The position numbers and the translations under genes were made by a program. DNA of 64,000 bases from Telmatospirillum sp. (GTDB lineage: Bacteria; Pseudomonadota; Alphaproteobacteria; CACIAM-22H2). Below are positions 8,313-16,311 of the stretch, piece after piece. The number at the start of each line of letters is the position of its first letter. The stretch's first letter is position 1. The notes beneath the pieces were generated by a model. It searched no databases and was not told where the DNA came from. It saw nothing but the letters and a program-made list of their open reading frames with translations. The stretch lies in NCBI GenBank assembly GCA_020248985.1, contig JADCGL010000017.1:124001-188000 (forward strand), written 5' to 3'.

Positions 8313-9989
8313 TTAGATGTGCTGCGTTGCACACCAGCGCCGCCAAAGGGCGCGATAAAGACGTTCATAGTCGCGCGCGTGGCGTTGCAAATTGCAAAGT
8401 GCCGAAGCCGCCACACGCGCGCGCAAAGCCGGCCGGTCTTGGTGCGGCGCTGCCGCCGCAAGCCGTGCGGCCAGTGCCGCAAAGCCCGCTTCGTCGTCGG
8501 CCGCCCAATTGGCGGCGCCGATGCGCGCGAGCAAGGCCGACGTCCAGCGCGCCATGATCGTTTGCCCGCGCAAGGCTGCGATCGGCACGCCCATCCACAG
8601 CGATTCGAAACTTGTGGTGGCGCCGTTGAAAGGCGTGGTGTCGAGCGCCAGATCGATGCGCTGGTAGAAGCGCAGATGCTCGACCAGCCCCAGACTGCCG
8701 CGCTCGAACACGATCCGCGCCGGTGCGATGCCGAGCGCCTCGAATCGCGCCCGGAAATTCGCGACCGTTTCGGGATCGTCGTAGCGCTGCGCCGATTTGA
8801 GGCGCAGCTGCGAATCCGGCACTGCGCGCAATGCCGCCGCCCACAAAGCGAAGGTGCGTTTGGAGAATTTCGACGGGTGGTTGGCCGAACCGAACGTGAC
8901 GAAGCCGTTGGCAATGCAGGGTGGCGGCAGGAGCTCGGGGGCGACGGCGAGATGCGGATGCACGAACATCGCACGCGTACGCAACGCCCGCTCGGTCAGG
9001 CGGTCCCCGCCGCCGCCCGCCATGGCGGGATCGAGCACGATGCCGTCGAACGCGTCGGTGCCCGTGGTGCTCGAATCGTAGATCGAGAGTTGCACGGGCG
9101 CCGGCCGATGCAAGGCGATGCCGAGCCGGTTTTCGTCGAAATGGGCGGCGCTCAGCACCAGAATGTCGATGCGATCGGCGCGCATGCGCTGGGCCGCTTC
9201 GGCATCCGACATGCCGCGCGTCGAGACCCAGCCGTCGGCGAGCGCGCGGAAGCGCTTGGTGATCGCGTCGTCCGCGCGCGTTTCGGAGTAGGCAAAAACC
9301 TCGAAGCGGCTGCGGTCGCGATAGGCGAACAAAGCTTCGAGCGGGCGGGCAACCGAATGGTAGCGGAAATCCGACGAGACGTAGCCCACGCGCAAACGCC
9401 GCTCGGGCTCGCGGCTGTTTTCGTGCGGCGGCGGCGAGCCTGCCGGTGCGAGGGCGGCCGCGCGCTGGCGATTGACCGCGAGGATCGCATCGGGATCGCT
9501 GCCGTCGTCGTAGGCCATGGCGAGGAGCTGGGCCTTGAGGGCGCCGTCGCGCCCGGCACCTGTCGCAAGCTTTGCCGCCTGCGCAAATGCCGCCGCCGCG
9601 CGCGCAGGGTCGGCCAAGCCCAGCAAAGCCTGGCCGAGCTCGTAATGGACGCGCGGCGAGTCCGGCGCGGTCTGCGCGCACAGCAGCCCGAGATTTACGG
9701 CGAGTTGGAAGCGATTCGTGGCGCGCAGCACATGGCCGAGGGCGACCATCAGATTGAGATTGGCGGGATCGTCGCGCAGCGCGGCGTTCAGCATGTGCGC
9801 GGCCCGCTCGCCCTGCCCCGCTTCGCACAGCGCAAGCGCATAGTCGCACAGGCACGGAACGTCGCGCGGCCGCAGACGCAAGGCGCGCTCGAACAGGACG
9901 AGCGCCAGCGCGCTGTCGCCCGATTGCCGGGCGGCGATCGCCGCCGCCAGCAAAACCTCGAAATTTTCCCGTTCGCCGTCCGATGCCAT
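8313..9989 (-). CDS. TPR repeat protein with O-GlcNAc transferase-like (GT41) domain
   Basis: The 558-residue protein has two parts. Residues 1 to about 180 form helical TPR-like repeats (for example ALVLFERALRLRPRDVPCLC). From about residue 205 the GT41 catalytic region follows, with RVGYVSSDFRYHSVARP (the His of this SSDFxxH motif is an active-site residue in the family), FGSANHPSKFSKRTF, and the nucleotide-sugar site DTTPFNGATTSFESLWMG. GT41 enzymes transfer a sugar from a UDP-sugar to serine or threonine of cytosolic proteins. In alphaproteobacteria related proteins are linked to flagellin or cell-surface glycosylation, but no such gene is nearby. The ATG at 9989 lies five bases after the stop of corA, so the two are probably cotranscribed. 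Confidence 0.85.
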   Translation of the reverse strand: MASDGERENFEVLLAAAIAARQSGDSALALVLFERALRLRPRDVPCLCDYALALCEAGQGERAAHMLNAALRDDPANLNLMVALGHVLRATNRFQLAVNLGLLCAQTAPDSPRVHYELGQALLGLADPARAAAAFAQAAKLATGAGRDGALKAQLLAMAYDDGSDPDAILAVNRQRAAALAPAGSPPPHENSREPERRLRVGYVSSDFRYHSVARPLEALFAYRDRSRFEVFAYSETRADDAITKRFRALADGWVSTRGMSDAEAAQRMRADRIDILVLSAAHFDENRLGIALHRPAPVQLSIYDSSTTGTDAFDGIVLDPAMAGGGGDRLTERALRTRAMFVHPHLAVAPELLPPPCIANGFVTFGSANHPSKFSKRTFALWAAALRAVPDSQLRLKSAQRYDDPETVANFRARFEALGIAPARIVFERGSLGLVEHLRFYQRIDLALDTTPFNGATTSFESLWMGVPIAALRGQTIMARWTSALLARIGAANWAADDEAGFAALAARLAAAAPHQDRPALRARVAASALCNLQRHARDYERLYRALWRRWCATQHI

Positions 9990-9994
9990 GAAGC

Positions 9995-10999
9995 CTAGAG
10001 CCAATCGGCCTTTCGGAACCGGTAATAGAGATACGCGCACACCGCGACGATGACGACGAGTACGGCGTAGTAGCCATATTCGGTTTCGAGCTCGGGCATG
10101 TTCTTGAAGTTCATGCCGTAGATGCCAGCGATCGCGGTCGGCACGGCGAGGATGGCCGCCCAACCCGCGAGCTTTTTGGTGACGTCGTTCTGGTTGGCGG
10201 CCGACAGCATCATCGCGGCGTCGAACGCCGTCGACAGCGCTTCGCGCAGATTGTCGATCGATTCGTTGACCTGCAGAACGTGGTCGTAGACGTCGTGGTA
10301 GTAGGGCCGCATTTCGGCGTCGATGACGGGCAGGCTGTAGCGTTCGAGCCGCGCGCAGACCTCAAGCATCGGCGACACCGAGCGACGGAAACCCAGAAGC
10401 TCGCGGCGCAACTGGTAGAGGCGGTTGACTTCGTCCGAGGTGAAGGTCTTGGCCAGCACGTGGCTTTCGATTTCGGCCACCTCTTCGGCGATCGTGTCGA
10501 TCACGGGGAAGAAATTGTCGGCCACGAAGTCCATGATCGCGTAGAGCACGTAGCCCGCCCCGCGCGCGAACATCTGGGTTTCGCGCTCGCAGCGCGTGCG
10601 CACGTCGCCGTACGACGTCGAGGGGCCGTGGCGCACGGCGATCACGTAGCCGCAGCCCGCGAAAATATGCGTTTCGCCGAACACGATCGCGTTGTCTTTG
10701 ATCTGCGCCGTACGCAGCACCATGAACAGCGCGTCGCCGTAAATATCCACTTTCGGCCGCTGGTGGGTGCGGTTGGCGTCTTCGACCGCGAGCGGATGCA
10801 GGCCGAATCGCTGCTGCACATGCGCGAGCAGTTCTTCCGACGGCTCGTGCAGACCGATCCAGACGAAATCGCCGGCCGCCAGCCGGTCGAGGCTCGCCTC
10901 GTCGAGCGGCAGGTCGCGCTGCTTGATGCCGCCGCGATAGAGGGCACTCGCCACCACCATCGGCGTTCCGTATTCGGTTCTGAGATCGGAAAACAGCAT
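9995..10999 (-). CDS. corA: Magnesium/cobalt transport protein CorA
   Basis: The 334-residue protein is a CorA channel subunit: a long soluble N-terminal domain with extended helices and two membrane helices at the very C-terminus. The signature YGMNFKNMPEL, which forms the selectivity filter of the pentameric channel, lies between them. CorA imports Mg2+ and other divalent ions down the membrane potential. I placed the start at the ATG at 10999 because the family begins there; upstream codons in the same frame are low-complexity Arg-rich and lack homology, and the ribosome site is weak. A second CorA gene lies at 21954-22946. The gene directly downstream encodes the GT41 protein. Confidence 0.92.
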   Translation of the reverse strand: MLFSDLRTEYGTPMVVASALYRGGIKQRDLPLDEASLDRLAAGDFVWIGLHEPSEELLAHVQQRFGLHPLAVEDANRTHQRPKVDIYGDALFMVLRTAQIKDNAIVFGETHIFAGCGYVIAVRHGPSTSYGDVRTRCERETQMFARGAGYVLYAIMDFVADNFFPVIDTIAEEVAEIESHVLAKTFTSDEVNRLYQLRRELLGFRRSVSPMLEVCARLERYSLPVIDAEMRPYYHDVYDHVLQVNESIDNLREALSTAFDAAMMLSAANQNDVTKKLAGWAAILAVPTAIAGIYGMNFKNMPELETEYGYYAVLVVIVAVCAYLYYRFRKADWL

Positions 11000-11080
11000 G
11001 TTCCGCGTTGCCCCGCCCGTTTCGCGCGCGGGTACCATAGGCCATCTTGCGCGCGAACGGGAGGGGGCGCGCCGCGACCG

Positions 11081-11109
11081 TCGACAGGGTCGGAAACGCA
11101 AGGTATAAG
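11081..11109 (+). promoter_or_regulatory. Predicted sigma-70-type promoter of the sugar ABC transporter genes
   Basis: TCGACA at 11081-11086 and TATAAG at 11104-11109 are separated by exactly 17 bases, and each box matches five of six consensus positions. Transcription would begin near 11116 and run into the binding-protein gene at 11178. Confidence 0.6.
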
Positions 11110-11177
11110 TGTGCCGTTTTCGCGTACGAGCCACCGGAAAATCCGGGGAAGCCGCGAAGTTTCAGGGAGGAATGCAG

Positions 11178-12545
11178 ATGAAGCGCAGTGTCGCTTTTGC
11201 CGTGTTTGCCGGAGTCATGGCTGCCGCCATGCCCGCCTCGGCGCAGGAAAAACTCGAAGTCTGGTGGGTCAAAGGCTTCTACAAGGCCGAGGACGACGCG
11301 CTGTTCGAAGCCATCCGCAAATTCGAAGGCCGCACGGGCGTCAAGGTCGAGCTGTCGCAATACGCGATCCAGGACATGATCCCGAAGACGGTGGCCGCAC
11401 TCGAGGCGCGCACGGTGCCCGACGTGGCCTATGCAGACGTGTACGATTTCCAGGTCACCAGCAAATGGGCCTTCGAAGGCCGTCTGGAAGACCTGTCGAG
11501 CGTGATGCGTCCGCTGCTGCCGAAATTCGCGCCCAATACGGCCGAATCGACGCTGCTGTGGAACGACGTCGCCAAGAACCGCGCCTACTACGCCTTCCCG
11601 CTCAAGCAGCAGACGATGCATATCCAGTATTGGAAGGATCTGCTCGAACAGTCCGGCTTCAAGGAAAGCGACATTCCGAAGAACTGGGCCGAGTACTGGA
11701 CCTTCTGGTGCGACAAGGTGCAGCCGGGCTTCCGGCGCGCGTCGGGTACCCGCGGCTTCGCCATCGGCCAGCCAATGGGCGTGGATTCCAGCGACTCGTT
11801 CTATTCGTTCCTGACCTTCATGGACGCCCACGGCGTGAAGCTCGTGGACGACGAGGGCAAGCTGCTGGTCGACCAGCCCGCCGTTCGCACGGGCCTTATC
11901 TCCGCCCTGAAGGACTACACGGACGTCTATACGCGCAACTGCACGCCGCCCTCGGCGACGGCCTGGAAGGATCCCGACAACAACGTCGCCTTCCACAACA
12001 AGACGACCGTCATGACCCACAACGCGACGATCTCGATCGCCGCCAAATGGCTCGACGACATGAACAACGCGACGCTGACGCCCGAGCAGCGCGCCGAAGC
12101 CAAGGCGAACTACGAAACCCGCATCGCGACGGCGGGCTTCCCCAACCGTCCCAACGGCCAGCCGATGGTCTATCGCGCGGCCGTGAAGACGGGCGTGGTG
12201 TTCTCCGAAGCGCGCAACAAGAACCGCGCCAAGGAGTTCGTCGCCTTCCTGCTGCAGGAAGAAAACCTGTCGCCTTACGTCGAAGGCGCGCTTGGCCGCT
12301 GGTTCCCGGTCACCAAGGAAGGCCAGCAAAGCGCGTTCTGGAACGCGGACCAGCATCGCCGGGCCGTGCGCGACCAGTTCGCCAACGGCACCGTGACGTT
12401 CGAGTTCACCAAGAACTGGAAGTTCACGATCCTCAACAACGAAAACGTCTGGGCGAAGGCCATGAACCGCGTGGTCAACGAGCGCGTGCCGGTCGAGCGC
12501 GCCGTGGACGAAATGATCGCCCGCATCAAGCAAGTCGCGGGCTGA
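11178..12545 (+). CDS. Carbohydrate-type ABC transporter substrate-binding protein
   Basis: The 455-residue protein starts with a signal peptide cleaved after MPASAQ and continues with the family-1 (sugar) solute-binding fold, seen in LEVWWVKGFYKAEDDALFEA and the hinge region around NKTTVMTHNATISIAAKW. It would capture a sugar or sugar derivative in the periplasm. The ATG at 11178 is preferred over the one at 11172 because AGGGAGG ends seven bases before it. A strong hairpin terminator follows the stop, and the two permease genes come after it, so the binding protein is probably made in excess over the permeases. No ATPase gene is in the cluster. Confidence 0.9.
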   Translation: MKRSVAFAVFAGVMAAAMPASAQEKLEVWWVKGFYKAEDDALFEAIRKFEGRTGVKVELSQYAIQDMIPKTVAALEARTVPDVAYADVYDFQVTSKWAFEGRLEDLSSVMRPLLPKFAPNTAESTLLWNDVAKNRAYYAFPLKQQTMHIQYWKDLLEQSGFKESDIPKNWAEYWTFWCDKVQPGFRRASGTRGFAIGQPMGVDSSDSFYSFLTFMDAHGVKLVDDEGKLLVDQPAVRTGLISALKDYTDVYTRNCTPPSATAWKDPDNNVAFHNKTTVMTHNATISIAAKWLDDMNNATLTPEQRAEAKANYETRIATAGFPNRPNGQPMVYRAAVKTGVVFSEARNKNRAKEFVAFLLQEENLSPYVEGALGRWFPVTKEGQQSAFWNADQHRRAVRDQFANGTVTFEFTKNWKFTILNNENVWAKAMNRVVNERVPVERAVDEMIARIKQVAG

Positions 12546-12557
12546 GACCGAACGAAA

Positions 12558-12597
12558 CCGGCGGCCGCCCGACTCGCGGGCGGCCGCCGGTGCTTTT
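12558..12597 (+). terminator. Intra-operon hairpin terminator/attenuator
   Basis: A perfect 14-base-pair stem (12558-12571 with 12577-12590) with a five-base loop is followed by TGCTTTTTGC. It lies between the binding-protein gene and its permeases. Partial termination or 3' end protection here is the usual way to make more binding protein than membrane subunits. Confidence 0.8.
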
Positions 12598-12628
12598 TGC
12601 CGCCTATTCGCAGTCGAGGCAGCCGGAC

Positions 12629-13507
12629 ATGTCGCAAGCCGCAAGCGCCGATCTTTCCGCATTTCCAGCCGCAGCCGCGGCAGCCGGCCGCATGTCGAGC
12701 TGGCAGAATTGGGGCACGCTTCTGGTGCTGCCCTATCTTGCGGTGTTCTTCGTTTTCGTGCTCTACCCGGTCGGCTACGGGCTGTGGCTCGGCAACGATC
12801 TGCAAAGCTATCGCGAGCTGTTTGCCGACGACATTTTCTGGCGCTCGGTCGTCAACACCATCATTTTTCTCGGCGTCGGCGTCAATCTGAAGCTGGCGAT
12901 CGCCCTGCTGCTGTCCGGCTTCTTCGCCGTGCCCCGCTGGTGGATCCGGCTGCTCGGGCTCCTGTTCATCCTGCCTTGGGCCGTGCCGTCGATCCCGACG
13001 ATTCTGTCCTTCCGATTCATGCTGAACCCCGAATGGGGCGTCATCAACCAAGTCTACTACAACCTCACTTTCCTCGACGGGCCCAACTGGCTCAACAATC
13101 CGACCCTCGGCCTGTCGCTGTCGATCGTCGTGCATATCTGGAAGTCGCTGCCCTTCTGGACGCTGATCCTGCTCGCGGGCCGGCTGGCGATATCCAAGGA
13201 AATGTACGAGGCCGCCGCCATCGACGGCGCTTCGGCGCTGCAGCGGTTCCGCTTCATCACCTGGCCGTCGATGCGCCAGCTCTATTTGACCTGCACGATC
13301 CTGTCGATGTTCTTCACGCTCGGCGATTTCAACAGCGTCTATCTGCTGACCGGCGGCGGCCCTGCCGACCTCACGCACGTGCTGGCCACGCTCGGCATCC
13401 GCTACATAAGGCTCGACCAGGTCGATCTCGCCATGGCGTCGATCATCTGCGCCTTGCCGCTGATGGCGCCGCTGATGGTGTTCATGATGCGCCGTCTGTC
13501 GAAATAG
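12629..13507 (+). CDS. Sugar ABC transporter permease, MalF/UgpA type
   Basis: The 292-residue protein has six membrane segments and the ABC permease coupling loop EAAAIDGAS near residue 190. The size and the short N-terminal extension fit the first of the two permeases in carbohydrate ABC importers. It forms the channel with the product of the next gene, which begins 11 bases after its stop. The ATP-hydrolysing partner is not encoded in the window, so an MsmK-like shared ATPase encoded elsewhere would be needed. The start ATG has a weak ribosome site (AGGCAGCCGG). Confidence 0.9.
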   Translation: MSQAASADLSAFPAAAAAAGRMSSWQNWGTLLVLPYLAVFFVFVLYPVGYGLWLGNDLQSYRELFADDIFWRSVVNTIIFLGVGVNLKLAIALLLSGFFAVPRWWIRLLGLLFILPWAVPSIPTILSFRFMLNPEWGVINQVYYNLTFLDGPNWLNNPTLGLSLSIVVHIWKSLPFWTLILLAGRLAISKEMYEAAAIDGASALQRFRFITWPSMRQLYLTCTILSMFFTLGDFNSVYLLTGGGPADLTHVLATLGIRYIRLDQVDLAMASIICALPLMAPLMVFMMRRLSK

Positions 13508-13518
13508 GAACGGGTGCG

Positions 13519-14355
13519 ATGCGCAAATTCTTCACCGAAGCCCGTCTGCTGCTGGTCGCGATCCCTGTCTTTCTGTGGACCATGATCCCGCTCTACCATC
13601 TGATGCTGTTTGCGATCTCGCCCAAGGACACGGCCTTCAAGGGCAAGCTGTGGCCCGACGATCCGACCTTGCGCAACTTCGAACTGGTGCTGCAGCAGAA
13701 GCACTATTACCTCAACAATTTCTGGCACCAGATGTGGAACTCGCTGGTGATCGCCCTTGCCGTCGGCTTCATCACGCTGTTCGTGGCGACGGCAGCGGCG
13801 TTTGCGATCAGCCGCCTGCGCGTGCGCGGCGGCCGGCTCATCATGAATTTGGCCTTGCTCACGTACTTCGTGCCGGCCGCGTTCCTGGCCCTGCCGATGT
13901 ACAAGGCGATGGCCGTCTACGGGCTTCTCAACACGCAATGGGCGCTGATCTTCGCGATGGTCGCGATCGCGACCCCATACGCGATTTGGGTTCTCAAACA
14001 GGCCGGCGACAAGCTGCCGATCGAACTCGACGAAGCGGCGATCATCGACGGGGCCACGGCCCCGCAGCTGTTCCGCTTCATCTTCCTGCCGCTGATGGCG
14101 CCCTCGATGGTCGCCGTCGGCACCTACGCGCTGCTGCTCGCCTGGAACGAATATCTCTACGCGTTCCTGCTTCTGTCGCGCGACGTCGACACCACGCTGG
14201 CCGTGGCGCTGGGCGCGTTCCTGTCGGCCGACGATTCGCCTTGGGAATTGCTGATGACGGCGGGCCTCATCTACGCGCTGCCGCCGGCGGCCATCTACTA
14301 CGCGTTTCGCCGCTACATGGCGGCCGACCTCACCTCGGGCTCCGTCAAAAGCTGA
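13519..14355 (+). CDS. Sugar ABC transporter permease, MalG/UgpE type
   Basis: The 278-residue protein has six membrane segments and the coupling-loop motif EAAIIDGAT about 90 residues from the C-terminus. It is the second channel subunit of the carbohydrate importer and ends with the PPAAIYYAFRRYM stretch usual for this subfamily. Its TGA overlaps the ATG of the dioxygenase gene by one base, so the transporter and the enzyme are very probably made together. This suggests that the transported compound, or something made from it, is the substrate of that enzyme. Confidence 0.92.
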   Translation: MRKFFTEARLLLVAIPVFLWTMIPLYHLMLFAISPKDTAFKGKLWPDDPTLRNFELVLQQKHYYLNNFWHQMWNSLVIALAVGFITLFVATAAAFAISRLRVRGGRLIMNLALLTYFVPAAFLALPMYKAMAVYGLLNTQWALIFAMVAIATPYAIWVLKQAGDKLPIELDEAAIIDGATAPQLFRFIFLPLMAPSMVAVGTYALLLAWNEYLYAFLLLSRDVDTTLAVALGAFLSADDSPWELLMTAGLIYALPPAAIYYAFRRYMAADLTSGSVKS

Positions 14356-15152
14356 TGCTGACGGAAGACGAAATCGGCGCCTATGCGGACCAAGGCTTCG
14401 TCGTGCCGAAAATGCGCCTGGCACAGCCCCGCGTCGAAGCCTTGCGCGGCACGCTCGATCGACTCATCGCGGCCAATCCGCAGATCCGGCCCGAGCGGCT
14501 CGTGAGTGCGCATATCGAGGGCGAAAACGCCGAGGGCGTCAAAGGCTCGGCCGATTTCCTCGACCTCGCACGCGACCCGGCGATCGTGGCGGCGGTTGCC
14601 CAATTGATCGGCCCCGACGTAATTCTGTGGGGCTGCCAGATTTTCTGCAAACCCGGCGGCGACGGCATGGAAGTGCCGTGGCACCAGGACGGACACTACT
14701 GGCCGATCCGGCCCTTGGCGACCTGCACCGTGTGGATCGCGCTCGATCCCTCGAACGTCGCAAACGGCTGCCTGCGCCTGATCCCGGGCTCGCATCGCGA
14801 CAAGACGCTGCTGCCCCACATGACCGAAGCGCGCAGCGACGTGGTGCTGACCCAGCGCGCCGACGATGCGGGCTTCGACGCGTCGACCGCGGTCGATATC
14901 GAACTCGAGCCCGGGCAGATGTCGCTGCACGACGTCTATGCGATCCACGGCTCGAACCCGAACCGCTCGCCGCAGCGGCGGGCCGGCGTTGCGATCCGCT
15001 ACATGCCGGCCACGTCGCTCTTTGCGCGCGATCTGATCGCGACGAGCGCGGCCAGCGGCTACAAGGTCGATTTTTCGACGCGGCCCATTTGGCTCGTGGC
15101 GGGCCAAGACCGCACCGGCAAAAACGATTTCCGCGTCGGCCACAAAAGCTAG
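14355..15152 (+). CDS. Phytanoyl-CoA dioxygenase (PhyH) family protein
   Basis: The 265-residue protein carries the Fe(II)/2-oxoglutarate oxygenase pattern of the PhyH family. His110 and Asp112 (VPWHQDGHYW) and a distal His198 (AIHGSNPN) would bind iron, and Arg208 or Arg209 (PQRRAGVAIRY) would hold 2-oxoglutarate. Members hydroxylate small molecules; the substrate cannot be told from sequence. The ATG at 14355 shares its first base with the stop codon of the sugar permease gene, placing the enzyme in the transporter operon. Its stop codon overlaps the stop codon of the convergent RraA-like gene by three bases, leaving no room for a terminator between them. Confidence 0.85.
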   Translation: MLTEDEIGAYADQGFVVPKMRLAQPRVEALRGTLDRLIAANPQIRPERLVSAHIEGENAEGVKGSADFLDLARDPAIVAAVAQLIGPDVILWGCQIFCKPGGDGMEVPWHQDGHYWPIRPLATCTVWIALDPSNVANGCLRLIPGSHRDKTLLPHMTEARSDVVLTQRADDAGFDASTAVDIELEPGQMSLHDVYAIHGSNPNRSPQRRAGVAIRYMPATSLFARDLIATSAASGYKVDFSTRPIWLVAGQDRTGKNDFRVGHKS

Positions 15153-15799
15153 AATTTGCCGTATTTGAGGTAGGCGGCCTGCGGATCCATGCCAGCGAGG
15201 ATGGCAGTGCGCACCGCGTTCTCCGTGCCGACGACTTCTTCGGTGCGCGCCACGGCCGCCTCGGCGATGGCTTGCGGGACAATGACGGCACCGTCGGCAT
15301 CGGCCAGCACATAGTCGCCGGTCGCAACCGTGACCGCGCCGATCGTGACGGGCGTGCTGAACGCGTCGGGGATCCAGCGCGCGCCGATATCGGCCGGTGT
15401 GGCGAAACTGCAGAACACCGGAAAGCCGATTTCGAGAATCATGTCGACGTCGCGGGTACCGCCATCGACGAGATAACCCAGCACCCCTTTGCGCTTGAGG
15501 GCGGCCGCCGACAATTCGCCCATCAAGGCGATTTCGTGCGTGTGCGGCTGGCAGACCACGACATGGCCTGCCGGCGCCTTGGACAGGAGCCCGGTCCAGG
15601 CGAGCAGCGTGTCGTGCGCGGTTTTGGTGCGGTCGATATGGCCGCTGACGGTCCATACCGGACCCACGAGTTGCATGCCGGGCGAAAGTGCGCGGATCGC
15701 GGGCGGCAACACGCAGCGCTCGTACCCCATCGTGCGCAGCACGTCGTGCACGGCCGAACTGTAGCAACGGCCAAGCCTTTGGGTCAGCGTGTCGGACAT
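15149..15799 (-). CDS. RraA-family protein, 4-hydroxy-4-methyl-2-oxoglutarate aldolase-like
   Basis: The 216-residue protein has the RraA/HMG-aldolase fold. Visible signatures are GELSAAALKRKG (residues 94-105) and GGTRDVD (113-119) with the substrate- and metal-binding Arg116 and Asp117, then ADADGAVIVPQ. Enzymes of this family split 4-hydroxy-4-methyl-2-oxoglutarate or decarboxylate oxaloacetate with Mg2+; others are RNase E regulators or sugar-acid aldolases. Between a transporter/dioxygenase operon and a set of dehydrogenases, an aldolase or decarboxylase role in catabolism is more likely than RNA regulation. It is the only minus-strand gene between 11178 and 21952. Confidence 0.85.
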   Translation of the reverse strand: MSDTLTQRLGRCYSSAVHDVLRTMGYERCVLPPAIRALSPGMQLVGPVWTVSGHIDRTKTAHDTLLAWTGLLSKAPAGHVVVCQPHTHEIALMGELSAAALKRKGVLGYLVDGGTRDVDMILEIGFPVFCSFATPADIGARWIPDAFSTPVTIGAVTVATGDYVLADADGAVIVPQAIAEAAVARTEEVVGTENAVRTAILAGMDPQAAYLKYGKF

Positions 15800-15890
15800 G
15801 GCGATCTTTCGGGGGGATGGATTGGCTTGTCAGACTCTCAAGCCCAAGATAAACCCGACAAAGGCAATCTGGCAAAGGCGACGAAAGGCC

Positions 15891-16289
15891 GTGACGCAGA
15901 ATTTCGCACTGTATTTGTGGATCGCGATCGGCAGTGCGGTGGGCGGCGTGGCGCGCCACGCGGCTTCGGCCGCAATTCTTGCTGTCGCCGATCCGCAAGG
16001 CCTGCCGTGGTGGACGATCCTCGTCAACGTCACCGGCAGTTTCGCGATCGGGTTCGTTGCGGCCGCGACGGCACCTTCTGGCATCTGGCCGCAGAGCGAG
16101 ACGATGCGCGTGTTCCTGACCGTGGGCGTGCTCGGCGGCTACACGACCTTCTCGGCCTTCTCGCTGCAGACATTCGAGCTTGCGCGCGCGGACGCGCTGG
16201 GTCTTGCGGCCCTCAATGTCGTGCTTTCAGTGGCGCTGTGTCTGGCGGCCGTGGCGGCGGGTTTTCTTGCCGCGCGCTTGTTCGAATAA
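15891..16289 (+). CDS. crcB: Fluoride ion channel CrcB (Fluc)
   Basis: The 132-residue protein has four membrane helices and the two hallmark motifs of Fluc channels: NVTGSF (residues 46-51) and GGYTTFSAF (82-90), whose Thr and Phe residues line the fluoride pathway. It exports fluoride as a dimer of antiparallel subunits in the inner membrane. The start is GTG at 15891 after AAAGG; the in-frame extension upstream lacks family similarity. No fluoride riboswitch was seen in the 90 bases upstream. It sits between the RraA-like gene and the GMC oxidoreductase gene with no evident link to their job. Confidence 0.92.
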   Translation: MTQNFALYLWIAIGSAVGGVARHAASAAILAVADPQGLPWWTILVNVTGSFAIGFVAAATAPSGIWPQSETMRVFLTVGVLGGYTTFSAFSLQTFELARADALGLAALNVVLSVALCLAAVAAGFLAARLFE

Positions 16290-16311
16290 GCCCCCAAGGG
16301 AGACGAAAAAC

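Noticed and set aside
10280-13507. A 1075-codon open frame on the plus strand
   Set aside because: Its first part is antisense to corA and its second part only joins the permease frame at 12629; the high GC content keeps wrong frames open. The real starts have ribosome sites and family motifs.
15800-15890. Fluoride riboswitch ahead of crcB
   Set aside because: The 90-base gap shows no crcB-motif core and no convincing pseudoknot pairings.
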